5,241 nucleotides of DNA from an uncultured Bacteroidales bacterium (GTDB lineage Bacteria; Bacteroidota; Bacteroidia; Bacteroidales; UBA3824): contig CALFIU010000181.1 in the NCBI GenBank assembly GCA_937877455.1, positions 1 through 5,241 on the forward strand, written 5' to 3'. Both the position numbers and the translations under genes were made by a program. The notes under the pieces are model-generated. The model had not been told where the DNA came from, did not search any database, and saw only the letters and a list, made by a program, of their open reading frames with translations. Numbering within the stretch: position 1 is the stretch's first letter; every line of letters begins with the position of its first letter. Positions 1 through 4,967 of the stretch are shown here, piece by piece.

Positions 1-15
1 ATATGTTTTTTTAAA

Positions 16-57
16 AAAAATCGGCAATCTCCCGAATATTGGAAATTGCCGATTTTT
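16..57 (-). terminator. Intrinsic terminator, mainly for the minus-strand PIN gene
   Basis: A perfect 13-bp inverted repeat (arms 16-28 and 45-57, AAAAATCGGCAAT against ATTGCCGATTTTT) encloses a 16-nt loop. Read on the minus strand, the stem ends in a run of eight T, and it lies about 20 nt past the PIN stop codon, so it should end that transcript. The T run on the plus strand (53-57) means it may also work on transcripts entering from the right. The assignment rests on structure and position only. Confidence 0.8.
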
Positions 58-76
58 AGAAAAAATGTTTATTTTT

Positions 77-363
77 TTAGTCGTTCATTATTAAATCAAG
101 ATTATATTTTTTGTATTTTCTAAATTTCAAATCGCTGCTAATCAATGTTAGATTTTCAGTTATTGCTTGTGCAATAATTAGCCTGTCGCTTGGGTCGTTA
201 TGATTTTCAACTATTGGTAAATCGTTTAACTTTTTTAAATGCTCCAACGAAATATATTTAACTATAATGCTTGAATCTTCAATGAATTGAAAAAGATTAA
301 ATCCTTTTTTATATTCGCGTTTTAGAGCGATTTTGTCATTTTGTAAAAGATGCACTAATTCTT
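77..363 (-). pseudogene. 5'-truncated PIN-domain toxin (VapC-like)
   Basis: The minus-strand frame encodes about 94 residues of the C-terminal part of a PIN-domain ribonuclease, the toxin class of VapBC-type systems. Visible signatures are the block HNDPSDRLIIAQAI, which carries the conserved third acidic residue and the DR-IAQA helix, followed by LTLISSDLKFRKY, the usual ISSD strand with the last acidic position. Whole proteins of this type have about 125-140 residues, so the first 40-50 are missing, including the N-terminal D-T/S-N motif and a second acidic residue. The frame meets a stop at 362-364, exactly at the IS end, so the break is caused by the IS junction. A GTG at 355 is the only start-like codon and would give 92 residues without a complete active site. 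No antitoxin gene is visible in the window; it would have lain in the deleted DNA. The gene is very AT-rich, unlike the HepT fragment on the other side of the IS. The family call is fairly sure; the gene is very probably inactive. Confidence 0.8.
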
Positions 364-381
364 ACCCGTTGGCGGAATTAA
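364..381 (+). repeat. Left terminal inverted repeat of the IS982 element
   Basis: ACCCGTTGGCGGAATTAA is the exact reverse complement of 1374-1391. The match stops at the next base inward (T382 against T1373), so the repeat is 18 bp. It is the expected transposase binding and cleavage end. Confidence 0.95.
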
Positions 382-407
382 TTTTTGATAAAAAATAAAG
401 AAAAAAG

Positions 408-436
408 TTGCACATATTACTGATTTTTAGTAATTT
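408..436 (+). promoter_or_regulatory. Possible promoter of the IS transposase
   Basis: TTGCAC (408-413) and TAATTT (431-436) are separated by 17 bp, a sigma70-like arrangement inside the IS and 36 bp before the transposase ATG. It does not match the Bacteroidota -33/-7 consensus, and in such AT-rich DNA a partial match is easy to find, so this is only a candidate. Confidence 0.3.
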
Positions 437-471
437 AAAGATGTAAAAAAAATAAATTATACAATCTTCAT

Positions 472-1377
472 ATGAGCAACTTGTATACAAAGTTCGTAAA
501 AATTCTTGAAATATGCCATAAGTTTTCAGATGGTTTAGTTGATGAACGTGGAAATATCCACAGGCCCGGTCCTGTTCCGAAATTCTCTGATTTAGAGGTA
601 ATTGCATTAAGTTTAGCTGCTGAAACGGAAGAAATCGATAGTGAAAATTGGCTTTTCAATAACAAGATAAATGATTTTATTGAGCTGATTCCCAATATGA
701 TATCACGAAGACAGTTCAACGACAGACGAAAGTCGGTTAGCAGTTTGTGTGAAGAAATACGCAAGCGAATGGCTAATGAAATCGATGGTGGCGAGGATTA
801 TTTCTGCATAGACTCTAAACCCATCGAGGTGTGTCGCATCGCGAGAGGCAAACGTTGCAAAATGGGGCGTTTGGGCGACTTCGCTTTGGCGCCAGATTTC
901 GGATATTGTGCTTCGCAGGGCAGTTACTATTACGGCTACAAACTTCACGCTCTCTGCGGGTTAAGTGGTGTGATTCACTCATACGACTTGTCGAAAGCGA
1001 GTGTCCACGACATCAATTATCTCAAGGATATCAAGCCTATCTATCACGATTGCAGCATTTTCGGTGATAAAGGCTACATCAGTGCCGAAGTGCAGTTGGA
1101 CTTGTTTGAGACGGCAAACATCAAACTTGAGTGCCCCTACAGACTCAATCAGAAAAACTGGAAGCCGACATTTGTTCCTTTTGCAAAAGCGAGGAAAAGA
1201 ATTGAGACACTGTTTTCGCAACTCACTGACCAATTTATGGTCATCAGAAACTACGCGAAAGACACATGCGGATTGTTTGCCAGAATTATTGCCAAAATCA
1301 GTGCTCTGACGACCTTGCAGTATTCTAACTTTGTTAACAATCAGCCCATTGGTCAAATTAAATATGCGTTACTTTAA
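472..1377 (+). CDS. IS982-family DDE transposase
   Basis: A 301-residue protein of full family length (about 290-300). It cuts and joins the IS ends through a DDE active site. The likely catalytic residues are D114 in FCIDSKPIEVC, D199 in FGDKGYIS, and E245 in RKRIETLFSQL. The stretch CRIARGKRCKMG just after the first Asp is typical of IS982 transposases, and YYGYKLHALC (153-162) is the usual strand before the second Asp. The N-terminal 100 residues are probably the DNA-binding part. The ATG at 472 is the first good start after the candidate promoter; no Shine-Dalgarno sequence is visible. The stop codon (1375-1377) lies inside the right inverted repeat, a compact arrangement. No frameshift or internal stop is present, so the gene looks active. 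The 5' third is visibly more AT-rich than the GC-balanced remainder. Confidence 0.95.
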   Translation: MSNLYTKFVKILEICHKFSDGLVDERGNIHRPGPVPKFSDLEVIALSLAAETEEIDSENWLFNNKINDFIELIPNMISRRQFNDRRKSVSSLCEEIRKRMANEIDGGEDYFCIDSKPIEVCRIARGKRCKMGRLGDFALAPDFGYCASQGSYYYGYKLHALCGLSGVIHSYDLSKASVHDINYLKDIKPIYHDCSIFGDKGYISAEVQLDLFETANIKLECPYRLNQKNWKPTFVPFAKARKRIETLFSQLTDQFMVIRNYAKDTCGLFARIIAKISALTTLQYSNFVNNQPIGQIKYALL

Positions 1378-1391
1378 TTCCGCCAACGGGT
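1374..1391 (-). repeat. Right terminal inverted repeat of the IS982 element
   Basis: TTAATTCCGCCAACGGGT is the perfect reverse complement of 364-381. It contains the transposase stop codon. The HepT fragment begins at the next base. Confidence 0.95.
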
Positions 1392-1712
1392 TCAAAAAAT
1401 GTTTCCAAACTTATCAAAGGCGTTTCGTATGAGCAATTCACCAGCGATATCCGCACGTATTATGCTGTTATGAAGAATGTTGAGATTGTGGGAGAAGCCG
1501 CCTATATGCTGTCGAAAGAGTTCAAGGATTCGCACAGCGAGACGCAATGGAACGTGGTTCAAGGTATGCGACACGTCTTGGTTCACGATTACGCCAACAT
1601 TGTACCAGAAACGCTTTACGATACCGCCACAACGGGCATTCCCGAACTTCGCCAGCAGATTGAACGCTATCTTGCCGAAACCGACTGGCAGCAATGGGAA
1701 AACGATAATTGA
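1392..1712 (+). pseudogene. 5'-truncated HepT-like HEPN (DUF86) toxin
   Basis: The frame gives 106 host residues up to the TGA, cut at the IS end. It matches the DUF86/HepT family: KGVSYEQF, then VMKNVEIVGEAAYMLS (the conserved N-EI-GEA helix), then RHVLVHDY, which is the RX4HXY ribonuclease motif (R60, H65, Y67 of the fragment), and a C-terminal helix around PELRQQIERYL. In characterised pairs, MntA nucleotidyltransferase silences HepT by AMPylating the Tyr of this motif. About 15-25 N-terminal residues are missing and no mntA is present. In this frame a TAA at 1359-1361 lies inside the IS, and the first ATG is at 1470, giving at most an 80-residue product that keeps the catalytic motif but lacks the first helix. 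Activity is doubtful but cannot be excluded. Its GC content is clearly higher than that of the PIN fragment, so the two toxins probably have separate origins. Confidence 0.85.
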
Positions 1713-1730
1713 GACAGACAATAACGAAAG

Positions 1731-1759
1731 CAAGGGAGCGCAAGTTCCCTTGTTTTTTT
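1731..1759 (+). terminator. Intrinsic terminator of the HepT operon
   Basis: The stem CAAGGGAGC / GTTCCCTTG (1731-1739 and 1744-1752, with one G-U pair) is closed by a GCAA tetraloop and followed by seven T. It lies 18 nt after the HepT stop codon and is a textbook rho-independent terminator, so the toxin operon ended here before the IS event. Confidence 0.92.
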
Positions 1760-1785
1760 GTGTGTTTTTTAACCATAAAACACAC
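1760..1785 (+). repeat. Second hairpin directly after the terminator
   Basis: GTGTGTTTT (1760-1768) and AAAACACAC (1777-1785) form a perfect 9-bp stem with an 8-nt loop, directly after the T run of the HepT terminator. It has no T run of its own after the stem, so it is more likely a back-up structure for RNA 3'-end stability than a separate terminator. The role is inferred. Confidence 0.5.
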
Positions 1786-1801
1786 GGAAATTGCGGGAAA
1801 A

Positions 1802-1819
1802 TCTGGTGTGAACACCAGA
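1802..1819. repeat. 18-bp near-perfect palindrome TCTGGTGT-GA-ACACCAGA
   Basis: Two perfect 8-bp arms are separated by only 2 bp. Such symmetry is typical of a dimeric repressor site, since the loop is too short for a stable RNA hairpin without opening inner pairs. No regulator gene in the window can be linked to it, so the function is unknown. Confidence 0.5.
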
Positions 1820-1850
1820 CGAAAAAGAGTGGCAGAATATGCCCTAATTC

Positions 1851-1910
1851 AAAAAATCATACCGAATTTTCGGATTATAATCCAAAAAATCGTACCGAAA
1901 TTTTGGATTA
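1851..1910 (+). repeat. Two-copy tandem repeat, 33-bp period, with palindromes
   Basis: A 27-bp unit at 1851-1877 recurs at 1884-1910 with three substitutions. Both start AAAAAATC and end GGATTA, with TACCGAA in the middle. The junction contains the perfect 12-bp palindrome GGATTATAATCC (1872-1883). The first unit holds the palindrome CCGAA-TT-TTCGG, and the second is bracketed by AATCCAAAA (1879-1887) and TTTTGGATT (1901-1909). A further GGATTAT follows at 1911-1917. This could be a double operator or a pair of iteron-like sites. Two copies are too few and too unlike repeat-spacer units for a CRISPR array. The function is unknown. Confidence 0.7.
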
Positions 1911-1919
1911 GGATTATTG

Positions 1920-2067
1920 TAAAAACAGTTTTCCCCACAATTTTGTAATATTTTCTTTATAAATTTATGGCTTGATCGTAAACACTAAAACAACAAACAG
2001 GAAACAGAAAGTAATTTTTAGATAACATATTATTAATCACAGCGTTTGCTTCGATTGTTCAGCATTT
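1920..2067. other. AT-rich spacer without recognised gene
   Basis: I see no coding frame with protein-like composition here on either strand. A TAAATTTA sequence at 1960-1967 matches seven of eight positions of the Bacteroidota -7 element TAnnTTTG, and TAATTTTT at 2012-2019 also matches seven of eight, but neither has a -33 TTTG at the usual distance. If the hairpin RNA downstream or the restriction-modification operon has its own promoter, it most likely lies here. Confidence 0.4.
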
Positions 2068-2178
2068 CCTAAAACGTGAGAAATTTTAAGAATGTCGTAA
2101 CTGAAAGTCAAGAAAATGCCTGCGCTATTGCGTGGGCTTGACTTATCTATTACGACGGGCGATTCTCACGGCCTTAGG
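2068..2178 (+). ncRNA. Long elongated stem-loop, candidate structured RNA or palindromic element
   Basis: Five nested helices total 35 bp: CCTAA/TTAGG (2068-2072 with 2174-2178), CGTGAGAA/TTCTCACG (2075-2082 with 2163-2170), GTCGTAA/TTACGAC (2094-2100 with 2150-2156), AAGTCAAG/CTTGACTT (2105-2112 with 2137-2144) and CCTGCGC/GCGTGGG (2119-2125 with 2130-2136) capped by TATT. They are interrupted by asymmetric internal loops (2 against 3 nt, 11 against 6 nt, 4 against 5 nt) and a one-sided 6-nt bulge. The top helix uses a U-G and a G-U pair that exist only in plus-strand RNA, and a terminator follows at once, so a plus-strand transcript is favoured. It is not a known RNA family that I can recognise. 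Alternatives are a leader element of the restriction-modification operon or a REP/MITE-like palindromic element. The structure is clear; the role is unknown. Confidence 0.6.
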
Positions 2179-2210
2179 ATGTGGATAATGTTTAAGTCCA
2201 CATTTTTTTT
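2179..2210 (+). terminator. Intrinsic terminator abutting the long stem-loop
   Basis: ATGTGGA (2179-2185) and TCCACAT (2197-2203) form a 7-bp stem with an 11-nt loop. A run of eight T (2203-2210) starts at the last stem base. It begins at the base right after the long stem-loop and 67 nt before the methyltransferase ATG. It may end a small RNA, or act as a leader attenuator if transcripts for the methyltransferase start upstream. The stem includes TGTGGATAA (2180-2188), the reverse complement of the DnaA-box consensus TTATCCACA. Confidence 0.7.
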
Positions 2211-2228
2211 GCCGCTCTGAATTGCCCG

Positions 2229-2275
2229 TTTGCGCCTGAATACAGATAAGCGAGCGCACAAAGCATTAGCGCAAA
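2229..2275 (+). promoter_or_regulatory. Inverted repeat in the methyltransferase leader
   Basis: TTTGCGC (2229-2235) can pair with GCGCAAA (2269-2275), which ends one base before the ATG of the methyltransferase. Its core TGCGC can instead pair with GCGCA at 2254-2258. The two pairings exclude each other, and the first would bury the translation start region. No Shine-Dalgarno sequence is visible. A translational switch is a possibility only. Confidence 0.3.
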
Positions 2276-2276
2276 A

Positions 2277-3605
2277 ATGGAAGATGAAGAGAAAAGCATT
2301 GTTGAGGAACCGCAATTGTCGCATCCTTTCCGCAAGGAGATTAAACTAAAAGAAGGCAAAAAATTACGGGTGCTATCACTTTTTTCCGGTTGCGGAGGAA
2401 TGGACTTGGGATTTGAAGGCGGCTTTATAACTCACAAAGGAAGCGTAAACGAGAAAACGTGTCCCGATTACGTTTCGGAGCATTTGGACAATGATTTTGT
2501 AAGACTGAAACCCACAATATTTCAAACAGTATTCGCAAATGACATTTTGCCCGATGCGAGAATCGCTTGGGTGCATTACTTTTCACAATTAGGTAACGAG
2601 GATAGTATCTATCGTACTGAAAGTGTGGTCGATTTAGTAAAAATGCACAGGGCTACCAAAGATATTTTTCCTGATGATATTGACGTGGTAACCGGTGGTT
2701 TCCCATGTCAGGATTTTAGTGTGGCTGGTAAAAGGCGGGGATTTGAATCACATAAAGACCATAACGGGAATTACATTCAAAGTGAAACCGCATCGGAGGA
2801 AACACGTGGCAAATTATATTTTTGGATGAAGGAAGTAATAGACATTACTCGACCCAAAATATTTGTTGCAGAGAATGTTAAAGGCCTTACAAACTTGGGC
2901 AACGTAAAAGATATTATCCAAAAGGATTTCTCGTCGGCGGCAGGAAATGATTACATTGTGTTGCCACCACAAGTGTTGCATGCCGCTGACTATGGTGTGC
3001 CACAATCTCGCGAAAGGGTTATTTTTATAGGAATCCGCAAAGATTTATTAAAACCCACAGCATTAAAAAATCTTGAAAAAGAAAGCGTGCCTGAAAAATA
3101 CAATCCTTATCCAAAACCCACACACAATTATCACACTAAGGACAAAAACCTTGCTCAATTTCAGACGGTTAGAAATGTTTTTGCGTCATTGGACGAGCCT
3201 TCAATTTCAAACGATGATTCCCAAAAGTATTATTCCCAAGCCAAATATATGGGAGCGCATTGCCAAGGTCAAAACGAAGTGAATCTTGACGGCATTGGTC
3301 CGACAATTCGTTCAGAGCATCACGGAAACATTGAATACCGCAGATTGTCTGCCGAGCACGGCGGCAAATATGCTGATGAATTGGAGTCAGGAAAGCAAGA
3401 GCGTCGATTGACGCCACGCGAGTGTGCTATGATACAGACATTTCCGCCTGATTACGATTTCGTCTTTTCCAATTCATACAATGGGAAAAAATACACAATC
3501 AGTCCTTCGGGAGCCTACAAAATAATTGGGAATGCTGTTCCGCCAGTTTTGGCATACAATATTGCCCGCCGCTTACAACAAGTTTGGTCACTTTATTTTT
3601 ATTGA
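2277..3605 (+). CDS. DNA (cytosine-5-)-methyltransferase of a Type II restriction-modification system
   Basis: A 442-residue C5-cytosine methyltransferase. It transfers a methyl group from S-adenosylmethionine to carbon 5 of a target cytosine and so protects host DNA from the partner nuclease. Conserved motifs appear in order: I, LSLFSGCGGMDLGFEGG (33-49, AdoMet binding); IV, GGFPCQDFSVAG (140-151) with catalytic C144; VI, AENV (198-201); VIII, QSRERVIFIG (243-252); IX, RLTPRECAMIQTFP (377-390); X, GNAVPP (418-423). The part between VIII and IX, about 253-376, is the target-recognition region; it does not let me name the target site. About 85 residues separate motifs I and IV, longer than in minimal enzymes of the family. 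The ATG at 2277 leaves a 30-residue charged N-terminus before motif I; no other start is better supported. No controller (C) gene is present. The frame is intact, so it should be active. The endonuclease gene follows at once. Confidence 0.96.
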   Translation: MEDEEKSIVEEPQLSHPFRKEIKLKEGKKLRVLSLFSGCGGMDLGFEGGFITHKGSVNEKTCPDYVSEHLDNDFVRLKPTIFQTVFANDILPDARIAWVHYFSQLGNEDSIYRTESVVDLVKMHRATKDIFPDDIDVVTGGFPCQDFSVAGKRRGFESHKDHNGNYIQSETASEETRGKLYFWMKEVIDITRPKIFVAENVKGLTNLGNVKDIIQKDFSSAAGNDYIVLPPQVLHAADYGVPQSRERVIFIGIRKDLLKPTALKNLEKESVPEKYNPYPKPTHNYHTKDKNLAQFQTVRNVFASLDEPSISNDDSQKYYSQAKYMGAHCQGQNEVNLDGIGPTIRSEHHGNIEYRRLSAEHGGKYADELESGKQERRLTPRECAMIQTFPPDYDFVFSNSYNGKKYTISPSGAYKIIGNAVPPVLAYNIARRLQQVWSLYFY

Positions 3606-3606
3606 T

Positions 3607-4662
3607 ATGGAAAACATTATCACAGTTGAGAATAGTGGCGCGGATAGGAAAGTTGAGGCTTTTTCTACTTTTATGAGTGATGTGGAAAATGAGATGAATC
3701 TTCTATCGCGAAAGGATTCGTCATTGTACAAAAAATGCAACGCATTTGATTTGGAAAGGCGTGCGGTTGAAGTGATGAAAATGGTAGCTCCAAAAACCGA
3801 GTTCAATCCTGACGATATTAATTTGGTTTCCGGACAAAGTTTTCCCGATATAGTATTATCAAAACAAGTATTTGGTGTCGAGGTAAAATCCACTCAATCA
3901 AACCATTGGACATCAACAGAAAGTAGTATCGTAGAATCGACCCGCAATGATTACGTCAAATATATCTATATGCTTTTTGGCAAATTGGGAGGTTCGACAC
4001 CAGAGTTCAAATGCAAGCCGTATGAGGATTGTTTGTATGATATAGCGGTTACTCATTCACCACGATATTTAATAGATATGAATTTGAAAAAATCTGATAC
4101 CATTTTTTCAAAAATGCATACAACGTATGATGAGTTTCGAAATGAAGAACACCCGATAAAAACGGTTGTCAATTACTACAAAACGCAACTTCCGCCAGGA
4201 GAACGCCTGTGGTGGATGGGCGAAGATGAACCAGAAAAAACAACGGGCAATATTATCCTACGTTTTTGGAATTATCTTGAAACGGAAGAAAAAGACCAAT
4301 TAAAACTGCAAGGTTTTTGCTTGTTTCCAGAAATAGTCAGCAACCGTCCCGACAAATTTAACCGTCTGGCATTTTGGCTGACAACCGAAAAACGCGTAGT
4401 TTGTCCGAATGTGCGCGACTTGTACTCGTCGGGAGGAAGGTCTGACATTTGTATAAATGGGCAGAAAATAACAGTGTCGCGGATTCTTCTTCTTATATAT
4501 GATAACTTAAACAATATAAAAGCAATGCTACAGCGAATGAAAACGGACCAACTTGCCGAAAGTTGGGGGTGCGCAGTAAACGATAAGTTTGAAACTTGGA
4601 AAGAACAACTGGCAAAACACAATGGTAGTCAAGATATTAAGTTGATATTGGACCTAATATAA
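3607..4662 (+). CDS. Type II restriction endonuclease, PD-(D/E)XK fold
   Basis: A 351-residue protein, the likely nuclease partner of the methyltransferase. It carries a PD-(D/E)XK active site: P80-D81 in SFPDIVLSK and E92-V93-K94 in VFGVEVKST, 10 residues apart, which bind metal and cleave DNA. E50 in the preceding helix (AFDLERRAVEVM) fits the frequent helix-A acidic position. The remaining two thirds, with clustered aromatic and charged residues (YYKTQ, LWWMGEDE), resemble no domain I can name and probably recognise DNA. The start is set at the ATG of TGATATGG, 1 nt after the methyltransferase stop. The frame is open back to an ATG at 3526, but that would overlap motif X of the methyltransferase by 80 nt and add sequence that merely shadows it. 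The near-overlap implies translational coupling, with methylation made first. The cut site and exact restriction-enzyme family are not recognisable. The restriction role is inferred from the motif plus the neighbour. Confidence 0.85.
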   Translation: MENIITVENSGADRKVEAFSTFMSDVENEMNLLSRKDSSLYKKCNAFDLERRAVEVMKMVAPKTEFNPDDINLVSGQSFPDIVLSKQVFGVEVKSTQSNHWTSTESSIVESTRNDYVKYIYMLFGKLGGSTPEFKCKPYEDCLYDIAVTHSPRYLIDMNLKKSDTIFSKMHTTYDEFRNEEHPIKTVVNYYKTQLPPGERLWWMGEDEPEKTTGNIILRFWNYLETEEKDQLKLQGFCLFPEIVSNRPDKFNRLAFWLTTEKRVVCPNVRDLYSSGGRSDICINGQKITVSRILLLIYDNLNNIKAMLQRMKTDQLAESWGCAVNDKFETWKEQLAKHNGSQDIKLILDLI

Positions 4663-4664
4663 GA

Positions 4665-4822
4665 ATGTTTACAGTGAAAATCCGTGCAAATCAGCATTTT
4701 CCGTTTTCCTTGCAAACACGTTTCCTCGACCACATTATCCGCCATACCAACGAAATGAACCGCATTGCCGGCACATTGAAACAAATGCGTTGCGTTGGGA
4801 ACAGGATGAATTCTATAGTTGA
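4665..4822 (+). pseudogene. Decayed C-terminal remnant of a RAYT / Y1 (IS200-like) transposase
   Basis: Frame 4665-4772 reads ...FSLQTRFLDHIIRHTNEMNRIAG, and the frame one base back continues at 4772 as HIETNALRWEQDEFYS with a stop at 4820-4822. Joined, they resemble the C-terminus of REP-associated tyrosine transposases (typical pattern F-WQTRFHDHIIR--NEMNRI--YIE-N---W--D-FY). One lost base near 4773 explains the shift (GGC-TAC-ATT expected, GGC-AC-ATT seen). The usual Trp and His are replaced by Leu (TGG to TTG, CAC to CTC), consistent with decay. The HUH motif and catalytic Tyr regions are absent because upstream lies the endonuclease gene, which ends 2 nt before 4665. So about 50 residues of a roughly 150-200-residue protein remain. 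This suggests the restriction-modification module, or a deletion, landed in an older RAYT gene. The assignment comes from remembered family patterns, without a search. Confidence 0.6.
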
Positions 4823-4967
4823 AAATCCCCCCCCCAAATTTCAATCCGTAACCAAATCCGCCCTTCAACAACATCATTATAACAAAACACTCCAAAATTG
4901 CTGTTGATAATTTCAATTTGTAAGTGATGTACGAGAATTACGGATAAAACATAAGGAAATAATAATT
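4823..4967. other. Non-coding spacer with a C9 homopolymer
   Basis: After the RAYT remnant stop there is no convincing gene. Nine consecutive C (4827-4835) stand out in this AT-rich stretch. The plus frame is open to 4907 and a minus-strand frame covers 4629-4916, but neither has recognisable protein features, and both overlap the RAYT remnant. No intrinsic terminator for the restriction-modification operon is visible between 4663 and here. Confidence 0.5.

Larger units (their letters stand above)
364..1391 (+). mobile_element. Complete IS982-family insertion sequence
   Basis: A 1028-bp element bounded by perfect 18-bp terminal inverted repeats and carrying one intact transposase that fills most of its length. 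The size, single ORF, ends beginning ACCC and transposase type all fit the IS982 family. The bases outside the ends (ATTCTT on the left, TCAAAA on the right) show no target-site duplication, although this family normally makes a short one. Each side carries a different toxin gene broken at the IS end, so an adjacent deletion or recombination between two copies is the likely history. The element itself looks capable of movement. Confidence 0.93.

Noticed and set aside
364..1391. The IS as an insertion within a single PIN or HepT gene.
   Set aside because: The two flanking fragments belong to different families, lie on opposite strands and cannot be joined into one gene.
1851..1910. CRISPR-like repeat.
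   Set aside because: There are only two units, the separation of 6 bp is far too short for a spacer, and there are no cas genes.
1392..1948. Other ORFs of 79-144 codons on both strands over the HepT fragment and its terminator.
   Set aside because: They are shadows: the HepT frame carries all recognisable motifs, and the alternatives read through its terminator hairpins.
2068..2178. Integron attC site.
   Set aside because: The fold is elongated and imperfect as in attC, but the outer boxes CCTAA/TTAGG lack the AAC/GTT core of attC R boxes, no integrase is present and no second copy lies after the cassette.
2180..2188. Perfect DnaA-box sequence (TTATCCACA on the minus strand) as part of a replication origin.
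   Set aside because: It is a single box, contained in the stem of a terminator that explains it, with no Rep gene and no DnaA-box cluster. The AT-rich repeat at 1851-1910 keeps an origin barely possible, but it is unsupported.
2068..2210. Retron msr-msd RNA.
   Set aside because: Long stems upstream of a gene recall retrons, but no reverse transcriptase is encoded in the window; the downstream gene is a clear cytosine methyltransferase.
3526..3606. Longer endonuclease start at ATG 3526, adding 27 residues.
   Set aside because: It would overlap the methyltransferase motif X region by 80 nt, and the added residues are just an out-of-frame reading of that gene. The ATG at 3607, 1 nt after the stop, is the normal operon arrangement.
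4665..4907. An intact 80-residue gene directly after the endonuclease.
   Set aside because: Its first 36 residues match a RAYT C-terminus that continues in another frame; after that point the sequence has no protein-like pattern and passes through the C9 run.
4629..4916. A 95-residue minus-strand ORF with a hydrophobic start and Gly-rich stretch.
   Set aside because: It overlaps the endonuclease 3' end and the RAYT remnant. The Gly-rich part comes from reading the C9 run on the opposite strand (GGG codons).
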